Part shown: positions 47,690-55,551 of the stretch, piece after piece
Layout: every line of letters begins with the position of its first letter
How positions within the stretch are numbered: position 1 is the first letter of the stretch
DNA from: Acanthococcus lagerstroemiae
Lineage: Eukaryota > Arthropoda > Insecta > Hemiptera > Eriococcidae
Reading direction: 5' to 3'
NCBI GenBank assembly: GCA_031841125.1
Contig: CM063113.1
Coordinates: forward strand, 16,389,312 to 16,453,311
Length of the DNA: 64,000 nt
Notes under the pieces: generated by a model
The model's database searches: none
Told to the model about the DNA's origin: nothing
The model's input: only the letters and a program-made list of their open reading frames with translations
Translations under genes and position numbers: made by a program

Positions 47690-47960
47690 GGTTATTAATT
47701 GATAGGATAGATGATATTTTCCTTTGAGTAGAAAGAGATTACTTGGTACCCCTCCAACAATTCTTCGTATAGCAAATCCACAGATGAATATTGAAATTGT
47801 TTGTTATGTAAAGATTTTAAGAATCGTTTTTGTATTTGTTCAATTTGTTGATTCAATTTGATCGTACTTACGTACCAAATTGAAGAAGCAAACTCTAGAT
47901 ATGAACGCACATAGGCAAAATATAACAGAAGAAAAGTTTCGGACCTGTGAAAAGAGTTCT
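47690..47960 (-). pseudogene. Second non-LTR element fragment (RT C-terminal region)
   Basis: The minus-strand frame reads LLLYFAYVRSYLEFASSIWY, then QQIEQIQKRFLKSLHNK, which is the 'sLVRS.LEYas.iW.P....IE.IQ++F' block after the RT domain of Jockey/CR1/I-type elements. It is AT-rich, unlike the adjacent R1-like relic, so it comes from a different family. Upstream (47960-48100) the frame is broken. Confidence 0.65.
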
Positions 47961-48700
47961 GATTTTTGCCAATTGACTATAACATTTTTGAAATTAACGC
48001 AAACATAGAATAAACTCTTTTAAAATTTGATTAGCTATAGGTCCGTTTTGTGTAATGGTCAAGTGGATTTCAAATTGAAGATATACGTACTTATGTTATT
48101 GATTTTGTACTTCTGAGATCTAGCTTTCACCAAACAGTCGTAATTTTCATTTAAAGCCAGTATAAGTGTTTCAGTAATTGTCAGAACCTGGATACTAACA
48201 TGCGCATGTTATATTTGTTAACTCTTCAATTCTATTCCCTCATCCCTCGGATACCAGAAATTTGGAATAGGGGTCAAATTATTATCGAAAATGAGTTCGG
48301 AACCCTTATGAAAGGACATCCACATAGCATTATGCATTCTTGAGCCCCCACCCCGCTGAGTTCTAAACTTTCGAAATGAAGATTAAATCACACTACTGAA
48401 CAAAATGAAATTTTTTGTTTGCACAATACATTTAGGGAGATGATTCTTGAGTACTTTTCAACGCTGAATACAGTGCCGTCGGCCGTTTTTCTCTATCACG
48501 TCTCGTTCTTCTGATCAAAAATTATAAAAAATTCAACTAAATGTGTTCAAAAGAGGGGTTTAGGGGGAACTGAATGTGGTGTCATACTGAATTCGTGTTG
48601 TTGTGTGTTGAAAGTGTGTGTGGTGTGAGTTTTTTGGGTGATGTAATTTCCGTCTGCTTTGTTTTGTGTTTTTCTGGGTTAGTAACGGTCTGATAACACT
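47961..48700. other. Flank left of the Polinton
   Basis: No gene recognised. A GT-rich tract (48578-48640) immediately precedes the proposed Polinton end. Confidence 0.4.
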
Positions 48701-48716
48701 GAGTAGTATAGAAAGG

Positions 48717-49045
48717 GGAGGTTCTGGACCAAGTTCACATTTCTGTAAATTTTCTGTTGAAAACATTTTTCTGAGTGAGTTCTGTTCTCTCTGGCTCGAG
48801 TTCACATTTCTGAGCATTCACTGTTGAAAACATTTTTCTGTGTAAGTTCTGTACAATCCTAGACCGAGTTCATATTTCTGTGTAAGTATTGTTCTCTCTG
48901 AATCGAGTTCACATTTTTGTACATTCACTGTTGAAAACACTTTTCTGAGCATTCGCTGTTGAAGTCACATTTTTGTACATTCGCTGTTGAAAACACTTTT
49001 GTGTAAGTTCTGTTCTCTGTAACCAAGTTCACATTTTTGTGTTGG
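48717..49045. repeat. Sub-repeats within the Polinton terminus
   Basis: Short modules recur six or more times: 'gagttcacatttctg', 'cattcactgttgaaaaca' and 'tgtaagttctgttctct', in varying order. The right terminus has one module (about 30 bp) fewer. Such arrays may bind the terminal protein, integrase or polymerase; that role is inference. Confidence 0.75.
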
Positions 49046-49307
49046 TGTTAAAAGAATTGATATTGTAATATAAAGTGGTCGAGTTTCCATTTTTTTTATC
49101 AGACCACTTTTTTTTTTCTAACTTGGATTTCAAGTGATTTTGGTTTGAAATCTTAATACTAAAAAAAATAATAAAAAAAAAAATCGAAAATTGATATTGA
49201 TAACCTAGTTTAAAAAAAAAAATAATAAAAAAAATAAATAAAAAAAAATAATAAAAAAAATTTAAAAAAAATCGAAAATTGATAACCTAGTTTAAAAAAA
49301 AAATAAA

Positions 49308-49325
49308 AATATTATATATTATAAA
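49308..49325 (+). promoter_or_regulatory. Start-proximal TATA motif, left TIR gene
   Basis: TATTATATATTATAAA abuts the ATG. The same arrangement precedes PolB and the 138-residue gene, whose starts also read ATGGAAATGA. Confidence 0.5.
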
Positions 49326-50111
49326 ATGGAAATGATTGAAAGTAAAAGCAATAACTTTAATTTTGATGACTCTACACACTGTGTATCTAAAAAGATACCA
49401 TCAGTGAAAGTGATTAATCAAGAACCTGTAGGCCTCTGGATGTCTAATGAAAATTTGATGTCTTGTGAGTGGAGAAAAAGTTGCAACGAGTCATGTTCAG
49501 ATGCCAGCTGTGTAGAACATTTTGTAAATACAAAACCGCACACAATTGAGACTCGAGATGGATCAATTCAAGGTAGGATTATTGATAAAAATCGTATTTT
49601 AATCATTAGACGCCAACTTAAACTTATCAGACTTTCTCGAAATGATTACTCTTTTGCTGGTTATTGGGTAAAAGGAGATACAGACTATATTTCAGCACGT
49701 AAGTATCTCTTAGTGTTTCTAGATGAAAAGAATCATCCACTACATAAAGAACCAATCCAACTTACAGCTAGAGGTGTATTTCAGGTAGAATTTGATAAGA
49801 ATTTATTAAAGTTTAGAAAAGAATTTAAAACAGTTTATAGTAAAACACGAGGTGTAATGTCAGATTTATGGTATTCTATGCTTGTGTTCTGTCCTACTTT
49901 TGTATCAAACGTAGTAGGTTCTTTAAAAAAGAGTAGAGCATGTTGTATTGAAAATTATATTGTTCCAACAGAATCTAATTTGAACTCTTTATGTGTAGGT
50001 AGAGATAAAGAAGTCTCAAAAATTGTTGAAGCTATGTTTAATGATTCTGAAAAATGGAAAGCTGAAAATAGTAAACCTTTCATAACCACATTAGTTCAAG
50101 AAAATGAATAA
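49326..50111 (+). CDS. TIR-encoded 261-residue protein, left copy
   Basis: Function unknown. The predicted protein is identical to the copy at 62697-63482 in the other terminal repeat, so the element carries two equal copies transcribed inward. The N-terminal third is Cys-rich (residues about 48-64 include CEWRKSCNESC and CVEHF, a possible zinc-binding cluster), followed by a segment with RIIDKNRILIIRRQLKLIRL and FAGYWVKGDTDYIS. The spacing of VKVINQEPVGLWMS, GW-like 'CEW' and 'GSIQGRII' faintly recalls the bacterial DUF5895 pattern, from memory and unverified. No membrane segment or signal peptide. Position in the repeats and an early-type start motif would suit a regulatory or replication-accessory role, which is inference only. 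Confidence 0.8.
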   Translation: MEMIESKSNNFNFDDSTHCVSKKIPSVKVINQEPVGLWMSNENLMSCEWRKSCNESCSDASCVEHFVNTKPHTIETRDGSIQGRIIDKNRILIIRRQLKLIRLSRNDYSFAGYWVKGDTDYISARKYLLVFLDEKNHPLHKEPIQLTARGVFQVEFDKNLLKFRKEFKTVYSKTRGVMSDLWYSMLVFCPTFVSNVVGSLKKSRACCIENYIVPTESNLNSLCVGRDKEVSKIVEAMFNDSEKWKAENSKPFITTLVQENE

Positions 50112-50113
50112 TG

Positions 50114-50143
50114 TATTTTTATATGATTTTTCATATAAAAATA
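50114..50143. terminator. Perfect 13-bp stem hairpin after the left TIR gene
   Basis: Arms 50114-50126 and 50131-50143 (TATTTTTATATGA and its complement) with a TTTT loop start 2 bp after the stop codon. It may mark transcript ends. Confidence 0.5.
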
Positions 50144-50332
50144 ATACTTATTTGACTGTCTTTTTTTTCTTTTTCTTTTTTCTCATTTTTTTAAACACCT
50201 GTTCGATAATATTCCAACAGAAAATTATAATACACATCCAGTTGAATTTATTTTCTGAATTGTTCTCTGAATTGTTCTCTGAATTGTTTTCTGATTGCAT
50301 ACCTATTTATAAGAATATTTTTTTTTTTTTTT

Positions 50333-51514
50333 TTAGTTTTTAGGAGCAGGTCTAACCGCTCTAGATATAGGTTTGTATTCATAACAAACAGGTTGTTTCA
50401 AAAGAACAAATATTTCAGCTGTATTAGGAAAATCATCACGCCATGAGAATATAATTTGTACATTGGCTACATCTGTTTGTAGAGCGTCAGGTTGTCCTGT
50501 AAGATCAAAGCAAAAGATAGTATATTCTTTTTCAAATTGCACAAGATCAATTAAAACATCGTCTTTTCCATTGTAATTTTTAAAATATGTATATAAAGCT
50601 CCTGAATCCTTTTCATTAAAATTTAATCGCATTTGCTGACGAGGATATTCATAACCATTGACATTGAAACGTACATCATAAGGATTACAATGATCAAATT
50701 TACTTTTATCAGCAAAGAGATCATTGTTCCTTTTATTTTGGAAAACTACAAAAGCATATTGTGATGTAATATCTGTAGGAATTGACCACCTAAATTCTTT
50801 TCCTGATACACTACCAGCAGGTTTCTTTAAACATTGCCAATGCTCAAAATTCATACGAATTGGTATGTCTTTATTTAACAATGGTAAAACTTCTTTTTCA
50901 AGTTGTAATGAAAGCTTCACCACTGGCATTCTCCAAGTTATATACTTCAGATTCAATTCCACAGTATAATCTTTTAAATTTGGGTCAACTTGTAGCATAT
51001 TTGTAACACCATGTTGTTCTCTTGCTAGTATCAAGGATTGACTAACATTAAAGAGAATTTCTTTATAAGTTCCAAAACCTAGAAACATATCGAAAGGTAA
51101 TGCAACTTTGAAGTAACCATTCGCATCAACATTCATGTAATCATTATTTAGATTCCATCCTGCATTAGAATACTTGGTGGTTTTGGACAGTGAAACGAGA
51201 CCATTAATGGTGCTGGCTACACCTGGATACTCCAATATATCTACCTGAACATCAGAAATTCTATAAATAATTTGCCTAAAAATATGGAGAAACCCATTAT
51301 TAATTACTTGTACTGTACTACGATCGAAACTCGCAATTTTTTTGTCTTTATCACGTACTATCAGACGACCAGCTATAACTACCTCGCTTTTCCAAGGTAA
51401 AGTACAAATATTAGGAGTATTTATTTCAATTATAATTTCCTCATCTTTTTTATTTATATCAACATTATTAGCAGTGGAGAATTCTATTAATTCAAAACTT
51501 TCGTAACCATTCAT
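50333..51514 (-). CDS. MCP: Major capsid protein candidate (double jelly-roll type)
   Basis: 393 residues. Assigned to the Polinton major capsid family from its N-terminal wording: IEINTPNICTLPWKSEVVIAG, then VINNGFLHIFRQIIYRISDV and GVASTINGLVSL, which follow the 'L.NNG..hLF..I.Y.ingv.vD..+nvGitStlk.y.S' pattern I know from insect Polinton proteins, and a C-terminal end rich in beta-strand residues with FSWRDDFPNTAEIFVLL. It is shorter than many capsid proteins of this class (450-650 residues). Gene position beside the penton candidate and protease supports a structural role. Start ATG 51514 lies on a TACTATAAATG motif. Particle formation is not demonstrated, and assignment of major versus another jelly-roll protein needs a structure comparison. 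Confidence 0.6.
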   Translation of the reverse strand: MNGYESFELIEFSTANNVDINKKDEEIIIEINTPNICTLPWKSEVVIAGRLIVRDKDKKIASFDRSTVQVINNGFLHIFRQIIYRISDVQVDILEYPGVASTINGLVSLSKTTKYSNAGWNLNNDYMNVDANGYFKVALPFDMFLGFGTYKEILFNVSQSLILAREQHGVTNMLQVDPNLKDYTVELNLKYITWRMPVVKLSLQLEKEVLPLLNKDIPIRMNFEHWQCLKKPAGSVSGKEFRWSIPTDITSQYAFVVFQNKRNNDLFADKSKFDHCNPYDVRFNVNGYEYPRQQMRLNFNEKDSGALYTYFKNYNGKDDVLIDLVQFEKEYTIFCFDLTGQPDALQTDVANVQIIFSWRDDFPNTAEIFVLLKQPVCYEYKPISRAVRPAPKN

Positions 51515-51522
51515 TTATAGTA
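51512..51522 (-). promoter_or_regulatory. TACTATAAATG start motif, capsid gene
   Basis: Identical 11-mer at the penton gene (52259-52269) and, with an AT insertion, at the PLA2 fusion gene (54048-54060). An A-run lies immediately upstream. Confidence 0.55.
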
Positions 51523-51544
51523 TTTTTTTTTTTTTTTTTTTTAA

Positions 51545-52261
51545 TTATCGTACTTCACGTATGATTAAAAATGCCCAATATGTTTCACCATTATTTTCAA
51601 GTGGATTGCCATTCTGATCATAAAGGTTTAATACAATCTCGCTTATTTCTTTATTTCTCACTCTATAATATTGAGTTTCATTTGGTGTATAGATTATTTT
51701 TTCTCCGGGTAGTGATGATATAGGAAAATAAAAAAGTATTTTTTCATTACCGTTATTACATTCATTACATATCCCCTTAATGCTTTCAATAGGAAAAATT
51801 TTAACGTGGCTATCAGATTCAACTTCTTTTCCAGCTGGTATAATTTGCTTAGTAAAACCCAATATATTACCAACAGAAGTCACATCTCTTAAATCTATTA
51901 TATGTGATGGACTCCCCATTATTATGGTATGAGCGTATTTATTTATTTTCAAGGTTATATTAGCAGCCCTAGCATGTTTACTTTCATGTATACATTTAAT
52001 AATATCAGCTACTTCATAAATACCAGGATCAAGTACTATAGTTGTAGGTAATTCGTTCACCTCCTTATAAAAAGTAAGTGAATTGTTTTTAGTTACAGTT
52101 ATATTGAAAAAACGATAAGATGTGTGGAAAGATTCTAACCCAATTTCCCATTCTTTATTAGGGTTGAGTCTAATAATGTCATCAACTCCACTAAAATCAT
52201 GATAAAGAACAGAATCTGTACCGCTCATAAGCATACTGTAAGAACCATTTATATATTTCAT
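51545..52261 (-). CDS. mCP: Penton / minor capsid protein candidate (single jelly-roll type)
   Basis: 238 residues, in the size range of Polinton and virophage minor capsid proteins. Landmarks follow that family: WEIGLESFHTSYRFFNIT near residue 38, a beta-rich middle with TSVGNILGF near 130 (the family's 'LGF' element), ICNECNN near 162 and LPGEKIIYTP near 180, and a C-terminal stretch LNLYDQNGNPLENNGETYWA near 213 matching the 'DQ.G..ld..GE' end. Lies 31 bp upstream of the capsid gene in transcription order, so they are likely co-expressed. Starts on the same TACTATAAATG motif. No internal stop or frameshift. Confidence 0.7.
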   Translation of the reverse strand: MKYINGSYSMLMSGTDSVLYHDFSGVDDIIRLNPNKEWEIGLESFHTSYRFFNITVTKNNSLTFYKEVNELPTTIVLDPGIYEVADIIKCIHESKHARAANITLKINKYAHTIIMGSPSHIIDLRDVTSVGNILGFTKQIIPAGKEVESDSHVKIFPIESIKGICNECNNGNEKILFYFPISSLPGEKIIYTPNETQYYRVRNKEISEIVLNLYDQNGNPLENNGETYWAFLIIREVR

Positions 52262-52269
52262 TTATAGTA
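52259..52269 (-). promoter_or_regulatory. TACTATAAATG start motif, penton gene
   Basis: Same 11-mer as at the capsid gene. Confidence 0.55.
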
Positions 52270-52275
52270 TTTTTT

Positions 52276-52641
52276 TTAAATTTTTAATAAATATTCTATG
52301 CACCGTCTACCACAATTTGTTTCATCAAGTTTTTGATCCTGCGTATAATTATAAGTAATTCTAGACTGTCCAAAATATTTCACTAATTCTGGTGGTGGAA
52401 TGTTACCAAACGGTTCATAAAAATCAACTTGTGAATCATTCTTACAGTAAGCAGTCCAATGAGTTCCAGAGTGGTCTGAAGTGTCTAAATTTACAATTCC
52501 ACATTCATATTTTTTGATTTTTGGTGGTAGCTCATCAAGCATAAAAACTCCTCTGAAATGAGGTATTTGCAATTTTTCAGCATATGCTTCTATTTCAAAA
52601 TTAGTTAATGCGTCATTCTTGATGGTTATTTTTTTTTTTTT
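52276..52641 (-). CDS. PRO: Adenain-like cysteine protease (Ulp1/C5-C48 fold), start unclear
   Basis: Maturation protease family of adenoviruses and Polintons that cleaves capsid-associated proteins. Visible triad: His in GTHWTAY, acidic Glu in DFYEPFG (adenain also uses Glu), and Cys in NCGRRCIEYL, with the oxyanion Gln seven residues before the Cys, as in adenain. The conserved IPHFRGVF segment lies at 52546-52569. The frame is open from 52641, but its only in-frame ATG (about 52542) falls inside this conserved segment and would truncate it. The open frame begins within an A14 run shared with the end of the preceding gene, with a TGA just upstream. An out-of-frame ATG (52643-52645) sits at the start of the run. 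Either a homopolymer length error, slippage, frameshift fusion with the upstream protein, or a non-AUG start explains this. Confidence 0.8.
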   Translation of the reverse strand, partial: KKKKITIKNDALTNFEIEAYAEKLQIPHFRGVFMLDELPPKIKKYECGIVNLDTSDHSGTHWTAYCKNDSQVDFYEPFGNIPPPELVKYFGQSRITYNYTQDQKLDETNCGRRCIEYLLKI

Positions 52642-54050
52642 TCATTATCTAAGATTTTTTTAATTACTTGTTGAGTGATCATGTCACCCCCAATTTTTCT
52701 TTTTTTAACGCCATCGCATTTTTTTTTAACGCCATTTTTTATTTTTTTAACGCCATTTTTTATTTTTTTAACGCCTCTTTTATTTTTCTCAACACCTAAA
52801 CAGTCTTTTTGAATACTACCATTAACGCCATTTTTTATTTTTTTAACGCCATTTTTTATTTTTTTAACGCTCTTTTTCTTTAGAACTTCGTTAGGTATTT
52901 GTAGATATTGTCCTATGCCTTCACCAGACTTGTACTCCAACTTTTCATTACGACGTTTTCTCTCTTCTACTAACTCGTCATTGGCTTTCTTATTATCAAT
53001 TGCTTGCTTGGCGGTTGATATTAAATTACCTACAGTTTTTACTATTTTAGTACCTACTTCTACAGCAGGTTTAGCTGCTGCAATAGCAGCCAATCCTGCT
53101 AGGATAGCTGGTGGGAAGAATCCACCATTTTTAACCTGCTTCAGTTGTGTTTTGTTCAGTTTTAGCTTTAAACCTTTTCCCTTGGTTTTTGCTGTCTCAA
53201 TTTGATTCACTTGTGCTTTTGTTAGAGGTAAATATGTTTCGTTCTGTGTGCTATTTTTAGTTCTGATTAAATTTTCGTATCCTAAATTTAGTACAACAGG
53301 TACCCCTTTTTCAACACCAATATTAATTTTGTCAAGTTGTTCCTTATCTGGATTGATAGGATATTTAATGTATCTACTTACTTTGATACCCTCCCCTTTT
53401 TTGTTTCGACCATTGATAGCTGTTTCCCGATAAATATAAAATCCTTTACCTTTTTTTTTCTGTTTGTTAACATATAAATTATTCAAATAATTCATTATTT
53501 CTGGGAGATCATTGGTTGTAGTTTTTCGATCAATATGAAATCCTTTGCCTCCTTTTTTCTGATTATTGGTTATGGTTTTTCGATCAATATAAAATCCTTC
53601 ACCTTTTTTAGGTAATATTTCATTAGGTAATCGCAAATGTTGTCCTAATCCACAGTTTTTACTCATATTATTTATATTATAAAATTTTTTATAAATTCCT
53701 AAACCTAACTTCTGTTTTAATTTCATTAAATTTACTGCTACATATGCTGGAATTTTTTCATCTAATTTAGCATTAGGATCTTTGACACGCTCCCAGGCTC
53801 GCCATGTGAATCTGTTATCAGCATAATCACGTTCATGAGGATCATCTGTATTTGCATAATCTACATCATGATCCATAGCTATTTCATCTAATTTATTTTT
53901 CAGTTTTACACCTTTTTGAATATCGAGGTCTGTATTCGAACCAGGACCAAGAGCTTTATATCCGGGCCAGTGAAGTGGAAATGGTACATATTTACCAATT
54001 GTATCCACAATATCACCACCTCTTTTAGATAATCCACAGTTTTTACTCAT
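52626..54050 (-). CDS. PLA2-like / membrane-active / Lys-repeat fusion protein
   Basis: 474 residues with separable parts. Residues ~25-80 match the parvovirus-type phospholipase A2 fold used for endosome escape: PGYKALGPG (Ca-binding loop) and DEIAMDHDVDY with the catalytic His-Asp at 61-62. At residue 129 the phrase MSKNCGL of the N-terminus is repeated, so a second start or an ancient gene fusion is possible. Residues ~130-290 carry several KKGxG repeats before aromatic patches (GFYIDRK, GFHIDRK, GFYIYRE). Residues ~310-345 form a Gly/Ala-rich hydrophobic segment (GGFFPPAILAGLAAIAAAKP) resembling adenovirus pVI/pX-like membrane-active or core proteins. The C-terminus repeats KKIKNGV from a 21-bp minisatellite. 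The GxG sites could be cut by the adjacent protease. PLA2 activity and cleavage are inference. Confidence 0.7.
   Translation of the reverse strand: MSKNCGLSKRGGDIVDTIGKYVPFPLHWPGYKALGPGSNTDLDIQKGVKLKNKLDEIAMDHDVDYANTDDPHERDYADNRFTWRAWERVKDPNAKLDEKIPAYVAVNLMKLKQKLGLGIYKKFYNINNMSKNCGLGQHLRLPNEILPKKGEGFYIDRKTITNNQKKGGKGFHIDRKTTTNDLPEIMNYLNNLYVNKQKKKGKGFYIYRETAINGRNKKGEGIKVSRYIKYPINPDKEQLDKINIGVEKGVPVVLNLGYENLIRTKNSTQNETYLPLTKAQVNQIETAKTKGKGLKLKLNKTQLKQVKNGGFFPPAILAGLAAIAAAKPAVEVGTKIVKTVGNLISTAKQAIDNKKANDELVEERKRRNEKLEYKSGEGIGQYLQIPNEVLKKKSVKKIKNGVKKIKNGVNGSIQKDCLGVEKNKRGVKKIKNGVKKIKNGVKKKCDGVKKRKIGGDMITQQVIKKILDNEKKKK
52725..52885. repeat. 21-bp coding minisatellite
   Basis: About six copies of a unit reading TTTTTTAACGCCATTTTTTA on the plus strand, in two clusters (52725-52785 and 52823-52885), keep the reading frame and encode KKIKNGV repeats. 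Confidence 0.8.
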
Positions 54051-54060
54051 ATTTATAGTA
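54048..54060 (-). promoter_or_regulatory. TACTATAAATATG start motif, PLA2 fusion gene
   Basis: Variant of the TACTATAAATG motif of the capsid genes, with AT inserted before the ATG. Confidence 0.5.
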
Positions 54061-54067
54061 GAAAATT

Positions 54068-54883
54068 TTAGAAAACTGTTTTTTGAAGTTCCTGGCGATA
54101 AAATTTACCTAAAATTTCTTCACCCTTCAAATCTTTAATAGAATAGACGGGAGGGTTTGTGTGGAATACTTTGTCAACTACAAATATTTCTCTTGTCCAG
54201 TTGTTCTTATACTTGTTCTCAAAAGTTTCTTTCTTTTTGGGTATTCTCACACGATCTCCTTCCTTGAATTTTGGTCGCGTGGAGAAACTTGAAGAATACA
54301 TTCTATGAAAAATTTCTTGTTCATTTGTTTTATTCACATCACAAGGACGCATTCCTATTGTTCTATGTACCCTCACATTATTATATTCGTGCAATATCTC
54401 TGGTATAAATGGAACCCATTTATGATTCTTATGAATCTCAAAAATTATTCTCAACATCCCATTAATGGTTCTGTTTACTCTCTCACCAATTGCTGATTTT
54501 TCCTCATTCTCTGTGTGATACATATGAATATTATATTTTCCCATTAATTTTTTAAAAACTGAATTTACAAATTCTGTACCTTTGTCGACATGTAATTTTT
54601 TAGGTGGACCATATTCGCTTTCTTCAATAATTTTCTCAAAAGCTTGAGAAACCTCTTTCCCTGTTTTTTCCTTGAGGGGTTTTATCCTGAGTACTTTTGA
54701 GAAGGTGTCAATAACTACTAACATATACTTATAACCCCTATTTTCTTTTGAATACTGGGACATAATTAATAAATCACCTGCCCAGATTTCATTGATTTCA
54801 TTTGTGATAATTTTTCTTTTCTGAAATTTTTTTATCACAGGTTTATGAAGTTCTTTGGCTTCAAGTTCAACTAATGACTGCAT
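54068..54883 (-). CDS. INT: Retroviral-type (DDE) integrase of the Polinton
   Basis: 271 residues. Inserts the element DNA into the host genome, making 6-bp duplications in known Polintons. The catalytic core carries D in WAGDLLIM (residue ~35), D in HVDKGTEF (~98) and E in IGERVNR, 34 residues later, the D,D-35-E arrangement. LVVIDTFSKVLRIKPLKEKTG and HEYNNVRVHRTIGMRPCDV are typical accompanying segments. The C-terminal part (KFKEGDRVRIPKKKETFENKYKNNWTREIF in pieces) is a chromo-like/SH3-like barrel. The N-terminal HHCC finger of retroviral integrases is absent, as in most Polinton enzymes. All catalytic residues present. Lies 17 bp downstream-adjacent to the PLA2 fusion gene start. Confidence 0.9.
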   Translation of the reverse strand: MQSLVELEAKELHKPVIKKFQKRKIITNEINEIWAGDLLIMSQYSKENRGYKYMLVVIDTFSKVLRIKPLKEKTGKEVSQAFEKIIEESEYGPPKKLHVDKGTEFVNSVFKKLMGKYNIHMYHTENEEKSAIGERVNRTINGMLRIIFEIHKNHKWVPFIPEILHEYNNVRVHRTIGMRPCDVNKTNEQEIFHRMYSSSFSTRPKFKEGDRVRIPKKKETFENKYKNNWTREIFVVDKVFHTNPPVYSIKDLKGEEILGKFYRQELQKTVF

Positions 54884-54925
54884 TTTTTATATTACTTGAC
54901 ATTTTCTATTGACCTTCATGATAAC

Positions 54926-55543
54926 CTACATTTTGAACATTTCTGTCTTTTCCTCTAATATTTTTTGAACATTTTCATTTGTTTGTGGTAAATTTTCCTG
55001 CAATATTTTCTGAATATTTCCAGTTTTTTGTGAATTTTTCTCCAATATTTTCTGAATATTTTCAGTTGTTTGTGGTAAATTTCCCTCCAATATTTCTTGC
55101 ACATTTTCCTCCAATATTTTCTGAATATTTTGATTTGTTTTTGATATATTTTTCAATTCTGTTAAAATTGCTCCTAATTGGGTAATATTGAAAAGTGAAT
55201 TCTCGCAGGTGGTAGCCAATCCAACTACCTGCCGCGTAATATTTTTCAGTTCAGTTACAGCTGATTGATCATGTTCAGTAATCTTTTTCAGTTGTGGTAA
55301 AATACTGCTTGTGTTATCCTTTATATTGTTTATGTACTCTTTCACACCATTAGCATACTCTATTATACCAACAGTATAATTTTCATTATTAATGACATTT
55401 TTTATACATTGTATTATCATATCTGAAATTTCGCCAACATCTTTTATGACAATTTTCAGAACAGACTCTAAGATTTTCCCCGTGTTATTCTGAATTTTTT
55501 CAACTGATTCATACAAATAATGATGATTTTTTCTAGTAAACAT
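54926..55543 (-). CDS. Coiled-coil repeat protein, unknown
   Basis: 205 residues. The C-terminal third consists of repeated NIQKILE units (ENIQKILEKNSQK, NIQKILQENLPQT, NVQKILEEK and others), visible in DNA as near-copies of a 'tttgtggtaaattt..c.ccaatattttctgaatattt' unit between 54965 and 55140. The rest is helical, with heptad-like Ile/Leu spacing, predicted to form a trimeric or dimeric coiled coil. One possibility is a virion fibre- or scaffold-like protein, since such coiled coils occur in that part of other elements; I have no motif evidence. Starts on TATAATAAATG (55541-55551) and ends 43 bp before the integrase gene. Confidence 0.65.
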   Translation of the reverse strand: MFTRKNHHYLYESVEKIQNNTGKILESVLKIVIKDVGEISDMIIQCIKNVINNENYTVGIIEYANGVKEYINNIKDNTSSILPQLKKITEHDQSAVTELKNITRQVVGLATTCENSLFNITQLGAILTELKNISKTNQNIQKILEENVQEILEGNLPQTTENIQKILEKNSQKTGNIQKILQENLPQTNENVQKILEEKTEMFKM

Positions 55544-55551
55544 TTATTATA
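55541..55551 (-). promoter_or_regulatory. TATAATAAATG start motif, coiled-coil gene
   Basis: Same layout as at the ATPase gene (57062-57072). Confidence 0.5.

Larger units (their letters stand above)
48702..50146 (+). repeat. Left terminal inverted repeat of the Polinton
   Basis: Its inner edge is sharp: identity with the right repeat ends at 50146/62662. It includes the sub-repeat region, an A-rich leader and a complete gene. The copies differ by a net 30 bp within the sub-repeat region. Confidence 0.85.

Noticed and set aside
48560..48817. Minus-strand frame across the Polinton left edge
   Set aside because: Arises from the terminal sub-repeats and the GT-rich flank; no support as a gene.
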